Assembly (NCBI RefSeq): GCF_017115105.1
Contig: NZ_JABXKH010000167.1
Location: 1 to 64,000, forward strand
Reading direction: 5' to 3'
DNA: 64,000 nucleotides
Source: Nostoc sp. NMS2
GTDB lineage: Bacteria > Cyanobacteriota > Cyanobacteriia > Cyanobacteriales > Nostocaceae
Below the pieces are notes generated by a model. It worked only from the letters and a program-made list of their open reading frames with translations, ran no database searches and was not told the origin of the DNA. Position numbers and translations under genes: made by a program. Below are positions 24,283 to 32,548 of the stretch, piece after piece; the first letter of the stretch is position 1, and each line of letters starts with the position of its first letter.

Positions 24283-25516
24283 CTTTGAGGTTGCACAACA
24301 CGATCCCTTTGCAGCCTTTAAGTTTCGAGACTATCGGCTATTTACCATTGGACGGTTGGTGCTGTTCGTGGGGTCGCAAATGCAAACTGTAGCTATCGGC
24401 TGGGAACTATATGAGCGGACTAATTCTGCGATCGCTTTAGGTGGTGTTGGGCTGGCGCAAGTCTTGCCGATGATTATTCTCACCTTAATTGCCGGCGATG
24501 TTGCCGATCGCCGCGATCGCAAACTCACTATGTTAATGTCGGTGAGCTTGCTAGCTCTCTGCTCGCTAGCTTTAGGAGTGCTTTCTTATACTAAGGGTGC
24601 AATTTTTCTAATTTACGCCTGCTTAGTATTAACAGGTGTCGCTAGGGCATTCCTTAAACCAGCCAGTGATGCCCTAATGTGGCAATTGATACCTGTCAGT
24701 GCTTTTACCAATGCAGCCACCTGGAATAGTAGTAGCTTTCAATTAGCCGCAGTCATCGGCCCAGCCTTCGGAGGATTTGGGATTGCGCTATTAGGAAGTG
24801 CTACAGGAGTTTATGTATTAGCAGCGATCGCGGCGTTGCTGTGTTTTATTTTAACGCTAGCGATTAAAGAGCAAAAAGTTATTCGCTTAACTGAGCCAAT
24901 TTCACTCAAAGCGCTATCAGCTGGTGCTAAATTTGTTTGGCAGAATCAGTTGATTTTAGCAGCGATCACATTAGATATGTTTGCTGTATTGTTAGGTGGT
25001 GCGATCGCCTTGCTACCCATCTTTGCCAAAGATATTTTACACGTGGGGCCAGTAGAGTTGGGATATTTACAGGCAGCCCATTCAATTGGTGCTTTGACTA
25101 TGGCGATTATCCTGGCGTATTTACCACCGTTACGCAAAGCCGGCCCGTCCTTATTGTGGTCAGTGGTTGGCTTTGGGGTTGTCACAATTATCTTTGGACT
25201 TTCTCGTTCCTTTTGGCTGTCTATATTGATGCTGATTCTTGGTGGCGCACTAGATAGTATTAGCGTTGTGATTCGCCATACATTAGTTCAAATCAGAACA
25301 CCGGATCATTTGCGTGGTCGGGTTGCTGCTATTAATAGCGTATTTATTAGTGCCTCGAATGAATTAGGGGGCTTTGAGTCAGGCTTGACTGCTGCTTTAT
25401 TTGGCCCAGTTATTTCTGTTGTGGGTGGTGGAATTGGCACAATTGTAGTGGTGATTGCTACGGCAATGATTTGGCCGGGAATCCGTAAGTTAGGAGCTTT
25501 GCAAGAGTATAAATAA
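24248..25516 (+). CDS. MFS transporter (EntS-like)
   Basis: A 422-residue membrane protein with about 12 helices, start overlapping the MarR gene by 35 bases. The loop motif GDVADRRDRKLTM between helices 2 and 3 is the MFS signature; the type is MFS_3 (enterobactin exporter-like). Being in the same operon as an ABC exporter and MarR regulator it probably also exports small molecules. Confidence 0.88.
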   Translation: MSSRKQNSKPHNFEVAQHDPFAAFKFRDYRLFTIGRLVLFVGSQMQTVAIGWELYERTNSAIALGGVGLAQVLPMIILTLIAGDVADRRDRKLTMLMSVSLLALCSLALGVLSYTKGAIFLIYACLVLTGVARAFLKPASDALMWQLIPVSAFTNAATWNSSSFQLAAVIGPAFGGFGIALLGSATGVYVLAAIAALLCFILTLAIKEQKVIRLTEPISLKALSAGAKFVWQNQLILAAITLDMFAVLLGGAIALLPIFAKDILHVGPVELGYLQAAHSIGALTMAIILAYLPPLRKAGPSLLWSVVGFGVVTIIFGLSRSFWLSILMLILGGALDSISVVIRHTLVQIRTPDHLRGRVAAINSVFISASNELGGFESGLTAALFGPVISVVGGGIGTIVVVIATAMIWPGIRKLGALQEYK

Positions 25517-25604
25517 ATTGAAAATGGCAGTATTAGATGATGGAGTCATATCCACTACTAAGTCTTCTATAGCAGTCCTATTTGAGTTGTGAAAATTCTT
25601 TTTT

Positions 25605-25635
25605 AACGAACCGCGAAGGTACGAAGAAAAGAAAG
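25605..25635. repeat. Diverged aacgaaccgc-type repeat
   Basis: aacgaaccgcgaaggtacga and following bases: a worn copy of the family described at 16738 and 40776. Confidence 0.55.
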
Positions 25636-25665
25636 AAAGAATTATTTAGGTCTGCTATAAATAAC

Positions 25666-25729
25666 AAAAATCTCACCCTATGCAAAAGCTACAAATGTAA
25701 TTGTTATCTCTTGCTAGGGTGGGATTTTT
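25666..25729. terminator. Long hairpin terminator after the MFS gene
   Basis: aaaaatctcaccctatgcaa pairs with ttgctagggtgggattttt around a loop of about 25 bases, ending in a T run. It lies between the convergent MFS gene and repeat-protein gene. Confidence 0.65.
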
Positions 25730-25830
25730 ATTTATTGAAAGTTGCACATTAATTAATTAAAAGATAGACAAAACCAGAGTTTTGAGATTATGTCTAACTT
25801 AAATTTGCCCTTAAAATTATACAATTGCCA

Positions 25831-26367
25831 CTAAGGAATTGCGCTACCACCAAAATTTGGTATACCACCTCCAGTTGGAATACCATACTTAGCAGGGTCG
25901 AAGCTGCCTTCTGTTGGAATACCATACTTAGAAGGGTCGAAGCTACCTTCTGTTGGAATACCATAGCTACCCAAATTAAAGCTACCTTCAATTGGAATAC
26001 CATATTTAGAAGGGTCGAAGCTACCTTCTGTTGGAATACCATACTTAGAAGGGTCGAAGCTACCTTCAGTTGGAATACCATATTTAGAAGGGTCGAAGCT
26101 ACCTTCAGTTGGGATACCATACTTAGAAGGGTCGAAGCTACCTTCAGTTGGGATACCATATTTAGAAGGGTCGAAGCTACCTTCAGTTGGGATACCATAC
26201 TTAGAAGGGTCGAAGCTGCCTTCTGTTGGAATACCATATTTGGAAGGGTCGAAGCTGCCTTCAGATGGGATACCAAACGCGCCTCCAGGTGCGAAAGGAT
26301 CGCTGAGGTTGCCAGGGTACAGACTATCAAAAGTATTACTAGGAAAAGAATTTGTATCAGTTGCCAT
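25831..26367 (-). CDS. Tandem 13-residue repeat protein (GIPTEGSFDPSKY)
   Basis: A 178-residue protein: a 31-residue Pro/Ser/Asp-rich start, ten consecutive 13-residue units with consensus GIPTEGSFDPSKY (one diverged, GIPIEGSFNLGSY), and a Gly/Pro end (GGGIPNFGGSAIP). It has no Cys, no transmembrane segment and no signal peptide that I can see. The very strong ribosome site AGGAGG upstream of the ATG argues for high expression. The 39-bp repeat leaves other frames open on both strands, so long shadow frames exist here; this frame is chosen for its ribosome site and regular protein repeat. I do not recognise a family. Confidence 0.7.
   Translation of the reverse strand: MATDTNSFPSNTFDSLYPGNLSDPFAPGGAFGIPSEGSFDPSKYGIPTEGSFDPSKYGIPTEGSFDPSKYGIPTEGSFDPSKYGIPTEGSFDPSKYGIPTEGSFDPSKYGIPTEGSFDPSKYGIPIEGSFNLGSYGIPTEGSFDPSKYGIPTEGSFDPAKYGIPTGGGIPNFGGSAIP
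25889..26279. repeat. 39-bp tandem repeat array
   Basis: Ten units of about 39 bp containing gaagggtcgaagctaccttc, with third-base differences between units, encode the repeats of the protein above. Silent differences suggest the array is under coding constraint. Confidence 0.9.
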
Positions 26368-26734
26368 TAGAGTTAATCCTCCTATTAGGACATAAAGTTT
26401 GCGTAGCTAAGAAATGTTAAAAAGGCACAATTAAGCTTCTTTTGTAACTTTTGTTTTGTTTTTTTAGTTGCTAATCTTGAGATTTTCGGACTGAATTACA
26501 GAGTGTTTTCATAAAATTTACGGGACAAAAAACCTGTAATTAACGCTAGCTACTTGAAAAAATATATAAAAATTAACTAATTTTTACAATGAAAAATCTT
26601 TAGATGCTTGTGTCAAATATTTAGATCCTTTTTGTACTGAAATTTGCAGGTTAAGCTCATTGAAATTGGTATAAATCAGACTTGACAAATTGCCCCTACA
26701 ACATCTTTATCGAACAGAATTAAGGAGTCAGGAC
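26368..26734. other. Upstream region of the repeat-protein gene
   Basis: AT-rich, with no gene. It should carry the promoter and an untranslated leader of the repeat-protein gene; the hairpin-prone taatcctcctattagga sits over the ribosome site at about 26374-26390. Confidence 0.4.
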
Positions 26735-26837
26735 GGGCTAAACCCTAGCTATTCGCTAACAGAATAATGCCTCCGGCACGCTCCGCGAACAGTTGGGTAT
26801 TCTGTATGACTGGCGGATGAATAATCGGCGTTTTTGC

Positions 26838-26988
26838 ACCTGACTTTTCACGTTATGTGGAAAAGTCCACCAAAAACCTAACCCCCTAACCCCCAACCCG
26901 TGGCGGGAAGGGGGAAATTAAAAGTCTCTCTCCTTAAAGGAAGAGAGAAATAGAAGAGAGGTTTTCCAGATGCCGTGAAAAGTCAGGT
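26838..26988. repeat. Inner 151-bp inverted-repeat unit
   Basis: 15-bp perfect ends (acctgacttttcacg) enclose a gggaagggggaa tract and a hairpin of tctctctcctt with aaggaagagaga. It is nested inside the 472-bp element. Confidence 0.6.
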
Positions 26989-27060
26989 TTTTGCACACCC
27001 ACCAAATTGAAAATTTGGTGGTCAACAAGACCTGCGCCGGTCTGAATCCCCGACTGATGG

Positions 27061-27130
27061 TTACTGAGCGACTCGTGCCGAGCCTGTCCTGAGCGTAGCC
27101 GAAGGGCGGAGTCGAGGTAAGCCGAAGTAT
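27061..27130. repeat. ctgagcgac...gccgaagtat repeat, full form
   Basis: The 70-bp unit matches the one at 47650-47720, including the cctgtcctgagcgtagccga segment. Short forms without this segment are at 29131-29178 (inverted) and 47730-47774. Confidence 0.75.
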
Positions 27131-27224
27131 TGATTTTGACCGGAGCAACGGAAACGTCTCCGGCTCCGCTCCTGAATTCTGTTAGCGGATAGCTAGGGTT
27201 TAGCCCATTCTGAATTCTTCAACT

Positions 27225-28973
27225 TTAATTTTTAATTTTTTGACGGTGGTTAGCAGCTTGCAATAACAGAGATTCGGCAAAAGCGATCGCATCGCTTGCA
27301 GATTTACCACCAGCTAACTGCGCTAATTCTTCCCGGCGAGTGGTTAAATTATCCAGGGTAGTAACTCTGACAACGGTACGCTGCTCGGCGTTGCCATTAT
27401 TAGCTTTTTTACCTTTGCCTTGATTAATAGTTTGCTTATCTACGCGGAAATGGCGATCGGCCATTGCCGCAACTAAAGGCTGGTGGGTAACGCATAATAC
27501 TTGGTTGCGTTGACTTAGCTGGTGTAGTTTTTCCGCGATCGCTTGGGCGACCCTTCCCGAAACCCCGACATCAATTTCATCAAAAACCATTGTCCCAGCC
27601 ACGTCAACCTGAGAAAAACAAGCTTTCAGCGCCAGTAAAAAGCGGCTCATTTCCCCACCAGAAGCAATTTCCGTTAAAGGTTGCAGTGGTTCTCCAGGGT
27701 TAGAACTAAATGTAAAAGTAATTTTATCTGCTCCCATAACAGTGGGGAAAGCAGGCACTATCTCAACCAGAAACTTCACCTTTTCCATCGCTAAAGGCTT
27801 GAGTTCAGCTATCAAACGTGATTCTAAATTAGCAGCCGCCTTACTCCGCAATTGAGTTAACTGATTACTTGCTTGGGTAAGTTTTTCAAAACACGCCTTT
27901 TCTTGCTGTTCTAAATTTTCTATAGATTGTTCACTGTCGTTAAGTTGGGCTAATTCCGCTTGGATACGTTGGTAATAAGCGATCGCTTCTGTAAGTGTCG
28001 GCCCATACTTGCGGCAAATTTGCTTTAATTCTTGAATCCGTTCTTCCACCTCTGACAATCGCTGCGGATCGGCTTCCAAACCATCCCCATAAGCATTAAT
28101 CTGTCTTCCCACTTCCATCACCGCAGCTTGCGCGTCTCTAACCAATTCCAATAGGTGTTGTAGTTGGGTATCGTACTCCACCATGTCATTTAATGTAGCC
28201 TCACTGTCTCCCAGTAAATCTGCTGCGGCTGGGGTTTCATTGTCGTTTTGATACAAAGCTTGATAGACCTTGTAACTCATCTGTTGCAAATCGACGACAT
28301 GATTTAGGCGTTCTCGTTCTTGTCCCAACTGTTCCAACTCATTAGGTTCGCCCAGATTGGCTGCTCCCAATTCCTGCACTTGATAAGTGAGCAAATCTAG
28401 TTGTTGCAACCGTTCCCGTTCTGATGTCCGGCGTTTTTCTAATGCTAAATGCGCCTGTTGGTAAGTATTAAAACTCGTAGCGACTTTATGACGCTGCTGC
28501 ATTAGAGAATCGCCGCCATATAAATCTAACCAGTCGCGGACTTGGGCAGATTGTCCCACTTGTACCGTTTGACCTTGGGCTGTGATTTCCACCAAGCGAT
28601 CGCGCATTCCTCCCATAATCTGCCGATTTACCAACACGCCATTTACCCGCGATCGACTGCGGATATTAGTTGCAGTGGCTGTGATTTCTCGGCTAATAAC
28701 TACACAATTTTCATCAAGCAAATCTATTTCTTGTTCAGTCAACCAAGCCGCTAGGGAGGCATTTGAGGTGAAAGTTGCTTCTACCATCGCTCGACTTGTC
28801 CCCGTGCGAATGACTCGACTAGAGACTTTACCGCCTAAGGCGGCATCAATGGCATCCAAAATAATCGATTTTCCAGCGCCGGTTTCACCTGTTAACACAT
28901 TTAGTCCCGCGCCAAATTCCAATTCCAGTTGGTCAATTAAGGCAAAGTTTTCAATTCGCAGGCAAAGCAACAT
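27225..28973 (-). CDS. recN: DNA repair protein RecN
   Basis: A 582-residue SMC-like ATPase from the ATG at 28973, where the conserved start MLLCLRIENFALIDQ begins; an in-frame start at 29054 adds unrelated residues. Walker A is TGETGAGKSIILDAI, the signature SGGEMSRFLLALK, Walker B TMVFDEIDVGVSG. Two coiled-coil arms (about 160-380) join the head halves. RecN acts in recombinational repair of double-strand breaks. The ADP-binding Q-like segment and the HxP switch (THQPLVAA) are present. Confidence 0.93.
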   Translation of the reverse strand: MLLCLRIENFALIDQLELEFGAGLNVLTGETGAGKSIILDAIDAALGGKVSSRVIRTGTSRAMVEATFTSNASLAAWLTEQEIDLLDENCVVISREITATATNIRSRSRVNGVLVNRQIMGGMRDRLVEITAQGQTVQVGQSAQVRDWLDLYGGDSLMQQRHKVATSFNTYQQAHLALEKRRTSERERLQQLDLLTYQVQELGAANLGEPNELEQLGQERERLNHVVDLQQMSYKVYQALYQNDNETPAAADLLGDSEATLNDMVEYDTQLQHLLELVRDAQAAVMEVGRQINAYGDGLEADPQRLSEVEERIQELKQICRKYGPTLTEAIAYYQRIQAELAQLNDSEQSIENLEQQEKACFEKLTQASNQLTQLRSKAAANLESRLIAELKPLAMEKVKFLVEIVPAFPTVMGADKITFTFSSNPGEPLQPLTEIASGGEMSRFLLALKACFSQVDVAGTMVFDEIDVGVSGRVAQAIAEKLHQLSQRNQVLCVTHQPLVAAMADRHFRVDKQTINQGKGKKANNGNAEQRTVVRVTTLDNLTTRREELAQLAGGKSASDAIAFAESLLLQAANHRQKIKN

Positions 28974-29130
28974 CAAGCCAAATTCTCCATAAGGACAGAT
29001 GCCGGATACTTCTAATTTACAGGACAATAAGTATAATTTTTCAGCAACTGGCAATACCTACTACTATTGAACTAGTATGCCTGTTTAAGTGTAGCAGACC
29101 CATTGGGGAGTAAGAATTTTAGATTTTAGA

Positions 29131-29178
29131 TACTTCGACTTACCTCGGCTCCGCTCGGCACAAGTCGCTCAGTACAAG
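29131..29178. repeat. Inverted short copy of the ctgagcgac repeat
   Basis: tacttcgacttacctcggct...gcacaagtcgctcagtacaag: the short form of the family at 27061 and 47641, in the opposite direction, in the recN/kinase promoter region. Confidence 0.7.
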
Positions 29179-29308
29179 TTTTGGATTTTAGATTGAAATT
29201 TAATCCAAAATCGTCAATCTAAAATCCAAAATTGAAATACCCAATGCCCAATGCCCAATAATATTGTTACAATACTTAATGTGATCGTTCTGACTGGTGG
29301 CCTTTTTC

Positions 29309-31300
29309 ATGATTGTTAAGACACTTCCCCCTAGTTCCCGACCGATTCAGGAGGATAGTCGCAACGGCACAAATAGCCGAGGCGAACTGGACGTTATAGA
29401 TATAGTGCCAGAAGAAAATGGTACATCAAGCTTAGTTGTGCGTTCACCAAGACTCTTAGCAGCCCAAAAGATCAGGACAACAGCCGAACCTGAGACACTT
29501 TACGATCCCGTGGGCATAGCGGCGCATTACCAAAACAAACCCCTACAAGTTTTACGGCGGATTTTCGCCGTGTTGGGGCCGACTTTTTCCTTTGCTTTTG
29601 GGTTGTGGTGGGATAGTAAACGGGGAATTGTCGTCAAAAATGACCGCCGCCGAGCCACTCAGTTAAGAGTATTGCTGACTCAACTGGGGCCTGCTTACAT
29701 CAAAATTGGACAAGCTTTGTCCACTAGACCGGATCTTGTTCCTACCGTATATCTAGAAGAATTAACCAAACTACAAGACCAATTACCACCTTTTCCCAAC
29801 GAACTTGCTTACCAGTTTATCAAAGAAGAACTAGGTGCGCCTCCAGAAGAGGTTTACGCCGAACTCTCGGCCCAGCCAATTGCTGCGGCTTCCTTGGGAC
29901 AAGTATATAAAGGTAAGCTAAAAACTGGTGAAGAAGTCGCCGTAAAAGTCCAACGCCCCGACTTAAGAGAGCGGATCGCTATTGACTTGTATCTCTTGCG
30001 TAACCTCGCTGCCTGGGTGCAGAAAAAAGTCAAACGGGTAAGAAGTGACTTAGTTGGGATTCTTGATGAATTAGGCGATCGCATTTTTGAAGAAATGGAC
30101 TACATCCACGAGGGTGAAAATGCCGAAAGATTTTTCGAGTTGTACGGTCACATAAAAGACATCTACGTACCGAAGATTTACTGGGAATATACCAATCGTC
30201 GCGTTTTGACGATGGAATGGATTAACGGTATCAAATTAACCCAGACAGCAGAAATTAGCGCCCAAGGCATAGATGCTCGTTATCTAATTGAAGTGGGTGT
30301 CCAGTGTTCCCTGCGCCAATTGCTAGAACATGGATTTTTCCACGCCGATCCCCACCCTGGTAATTTATTAGCAACACCAGATGGTAAATTGGCTTATCTC
30401 GACTTCGGAATGATGAGCGAAATTAAGCCACCACAGCGTTATGGTTTAATTGAAGCGATCGTCCACGTCGTCAACCGCGACTTTGAAGGATTAGCAAAAG
30501 ACTACGTTAAATTAGACTTCTTATCACCAGAAACCGATTTAACACCAATTATCCCAGCTTTTGCCAGAGTCTTTGCTGATGCCCAAGGAGCCAGTGTTGC
30601 CGACCTTAACATTAAAAGCATCACCGATGAACTATCGGCTTTGATGTATGAGTATCCTTTCCGCGTACCTCCCTACTACGCCTTAATTATTCGTTCCCTT
30701 GTTACCCTCGAAGGGATTGCAATATTTATAGATCCCAACTTTAAAGTCCTCAGCGAAGCTTATCCCTACGTTTCTAAACGTCTGTTAACAGACCAAGCAC
30801 CGCAATTAAGAGCATCATTGCAAGATTTGCTATTTAAAGATGGCAGATTTCGCTGGAATCGCTTAGAGAACTTATTACGTAATGCACGTAACAGTCAAGA
30901 CTACGACTTAAACTTAGTGCTGAATCAGGGGATAGAATTTTTATCATCTGAACGTGGTGCTTTCATCCTTGACAAGCTAGTAGATGAATCTGTTAATGGA
31001 CTCGATGCTTTAAGTAAAAACGTTTTGCATAACTTCACATCCCTCTTACGGGAACGTGTTGGATTGACAGCAGTTAATGAAACTCCAGCAGCGACAGTTG
31101 AGCAACAACAAACTTTAGAGCATATCAAACATATATTAGGTATTCTCCAAGAAACACGAGGCTTTGACCCACTGCAACTTGCGACTCAAGTTGCCGAGTT
31201 ATTGGTAAATTCAGATGTACAACGTTTAGGTCAAAAAATTGCCAACCGCTTCACGCAAAAAGCTATAGCTAGGTTGATTCGGCAATTATTGGCATCGTAG
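29309..31300 (+). CDS. AarF/ABC1/UbiB-family kinase-like protein
   Basis: A 663-residue protein from the ATG at 29309 (GTG at 29297 possible). It has the ABC1-specific KxGQ motif (AYIKIGQALSTRPDLVP), the Ala-rich loop PIAAASLGQVYKGKL replacing the usual Gly loop, the Lys in VAVKVQRP, catalytic HADPHPGNLL and DFG-like YLDFGMMSE. UbiB-type proteins assist quinone or prenyl-lipid synthesis; plant homologues sit in plastoglobules. A long helical C-terminal tail follows. It is divergent from recN. Confidence 0.88.
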   Translation: MIVKTLPPSSRPIQEDSRNGTNSRGELDVIDIVPEENGTSSLVVRSPRLLAAQKIRTTAEPETLYDPVGIAAHYQNKPLQVLRRIFAVLGPTFSFAFGLWWDSKRGIVVKNDRRRATQLRVLLTQLGPAYIKIGQALSTRPDLVPTVYLEELTKLQDQLPPFPNELAYQFIKEELGAPPEEVYAELSAQPIAAASLGQVYKGKLKTGEEVAVKVQRPDLRERIAIDLYLLRNLAAWVQKKVKRVRSDLVGILDELGDRIFEEMDYIHEGENAERFFELYGHIKDIYVPKIYWEYTNRRVLTMEWINGIKLTQTAEISAQGIDARYLIEVGVQCSLRQLLEHGFFHADPHPGNLLATPDGKLAYLDFGMMSEIKPPQRYGLIEAIVHVVNRDFEGLAKDYVKLDFLSPETDLTPIIPAFARVFADAQGASVADLNIKSITDELSALMYEYPFRVPPYYALIIRSLVTLEGIAIFIDPNFKVLSEAYPYVSKRLLTDQAPQLRASLQDLLFKDGRFRWNRLENLLRNARNSQDYDLNLVLNQGIEFLSSERGAFILDKLVDESVNGLDALSKNVLHNFTSLLRERVGLTAVNETPAATVEQQQTLEHIKHILGILQETRGFDPLQLATQVAELLVNSDVQRLGQKIANRFTQKAIARLIRQLLAS

Positions 31301-31331
31301 TAAGAGTTATGAGTTAAAAAATTTCTTTAAC

Positions 31332-31886
31332 TCATAACTCATTAACATTCGCAATTACATAACCCAACTCTTCCAGCTTTTCTAAAACCTTAGTTGCACT
31401 TTCAGCAACGCTTTCTTGGTTAGTTTTGCATTCGACTTCAGGACGCAGTGGTATTTCATAAGGATCATCAATACCAGTGAAGTTTTGAATTTTCCCCGTT
31501 CTGGCTTTTTTATATAACCCTTTTACGTCTCGCTGTTCACAAACTTCTAATGATGCATTGACGTAAACTTCAATAAAACATGGAATATTTTGGCGCACTT
31601 CTTCTCGAATTTCACGGTAAGGTGAAATGGTCGAAACCAATACAATTACATTATTTTTTGCAAGGAGATGAGCTACAAAGCCAATACGGCGAATATTCTC
31701 TTCTCGGTCCTCTTTACTGAAACCCAACCCTTTGCATAGATTTTGACGTACCGCATCACCATCCAGAACTTCAACTCTGTATCCCTGTATCCGCAGTTCC
31801 TTTTCCACGAATTGACAGATAGTAGTTTTCCCTGCACCACTTAGACCAGTGAACCATACTGTCACCCCAGACTCTTGTTGTCTCAT
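31332..31886 (-). CDS. cysC: Adenylylsulfate kinase
   Basis: APS kinase makes PAPS from APS and ATP in sulfate assimilation. From the ATG at 31886 the protein has 184 residues, close to the family length; the start at 31916 adds ten extra residues. The P-loop GLSGAGKTT, the DGDAVRQNL motif, ENIRRIGFVA and STISPYREIRE (APS-binding Arg) are intact, followed by VNASLEVCEQRDVKGLYKKA. It is a single gene converging on the AarF-like gene. Confidence 0.93.
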   Translation of the reverse strand: MRQQESGVTVWFTGLSGAGKTTICQFVEKELRIQGYRVEVLDGDAVRQNLCKGLGFSKEDREENIRRIGFVAHLLAKNNVIVLVSTISPYREIREEVRQNIPCFIEVYVNASLEVCEQRDVKGLYKKARTGKIQNFTGIDDPYEIPLRPEVECKTNQESVAESATKVLEKLEELGYVIANVNEL

Positions 31887-31916
31887 CCTACCCCCGCAGT
31901 ACACTTCAAATGGCAT

Positions 31917-32548
31917 CCAGTATATATACAGATTTAATTTAAAAAAATAGTCTTTATTATAACAATAGTCTGCGAAATAAGACTTACCACTAGGAAGTTA
32001 TAGAAAACTAAGTTCAAAATGTTTACAAAGATTAGATCCTGTGCAGCTTTATAGCAGCGTTACCTGTTATCTGTGGGCGATTCCTTTATTTAGGTGTTCC
32101 TGATACAGGTTTATTTATTGACAATGATGGCAAGACTAGTGGTCTGTCCCATAAGTTTTGCAAGGTTTGTAGTGAGCGATAAATCGCTCAATTTTAAGCA
32201 CTGAAGTGCTTACTACAAACTTTTATAACCCTTCAGAATTAATGGGACAGACCAATAGTGGTCTGTGTCATTAATTTTGCTGGGTTAGTAGTGAGCGATC
32301 TCTCGCTCAATTTTAAAGGCTAGAGCCACTGACTGTTCATGACGACAGGCTTTATGATGTGCAGTTTCTGGTGTACAGTGTCCGATCCTTTTAAATTAGG
32401 AACGAAAAGAAATCCGCCAAGCATTTACTTTAGCAGAGTTGAATTACTGGCTGCGATCGAGTGCAGTGATTCCTAATTACTAAAGAATCTGCCTCATTAG
32501 AACGTAATTGTTGAAATCAAATTTTTAGTTTTTAAGAGAGGTTTTTTC
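31917..32548. other. Intergenic region with hairpin element
   Basis: No gene. It holds the 113-bp inverted-repeat unit at 32141-32253 and a partial second copy (32260-32315). The RTX gene promoter should lie at the right end; AGAGAGG is at 32533-32539, close before its ATG. Confidence 0.45.
32141..32253. repeat. 113-bp MITE-like hairpin unit
   Basis: The ends ggtctgtcccat and atgggacagacc form a 12-bp perfect inverted repeat, and inside are smaller hairpins (gagcgataaatcgctc, agcactgaagtgct). A second, degraded copy begins ggtctgtgtcat at 32260. Confidence 0.7.

Larger units (their letters stand above)
26735..27206. mobile_element. Non-autonomous inverted-repeat element (MITE-like), nested
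   Basis: The 31-base sequence at 26735-26765 (gggctaaaccctagctattc...) returns in reverse complement at 27176-27206 with one mismatch. Between them lies no coding gene but a second inverted pair (26838-26852 and 26974-26988, acctgacttttcacg, 15 bp perfect) and a copy of the 70-bp ctgagcg repeat (27061-27130). The arrangement looks like repeats inserted into repeats. Confidence 0.65.

Noticed and set aside
25889-26279. CRISPR array
   Set aside because: The 39-bp units are contiguous without unique spacers and lie in a coding frame.
25794-26370. Long open frames on both strands over the 39-bp repeats (plus 25825-26370 and minus 25794-26330)
   Set aside because: A 39-bp repeat without stops keeps several frames open. 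Only the frame at 25831-26367 has a strong ribosome site and a balanced repeat composition.
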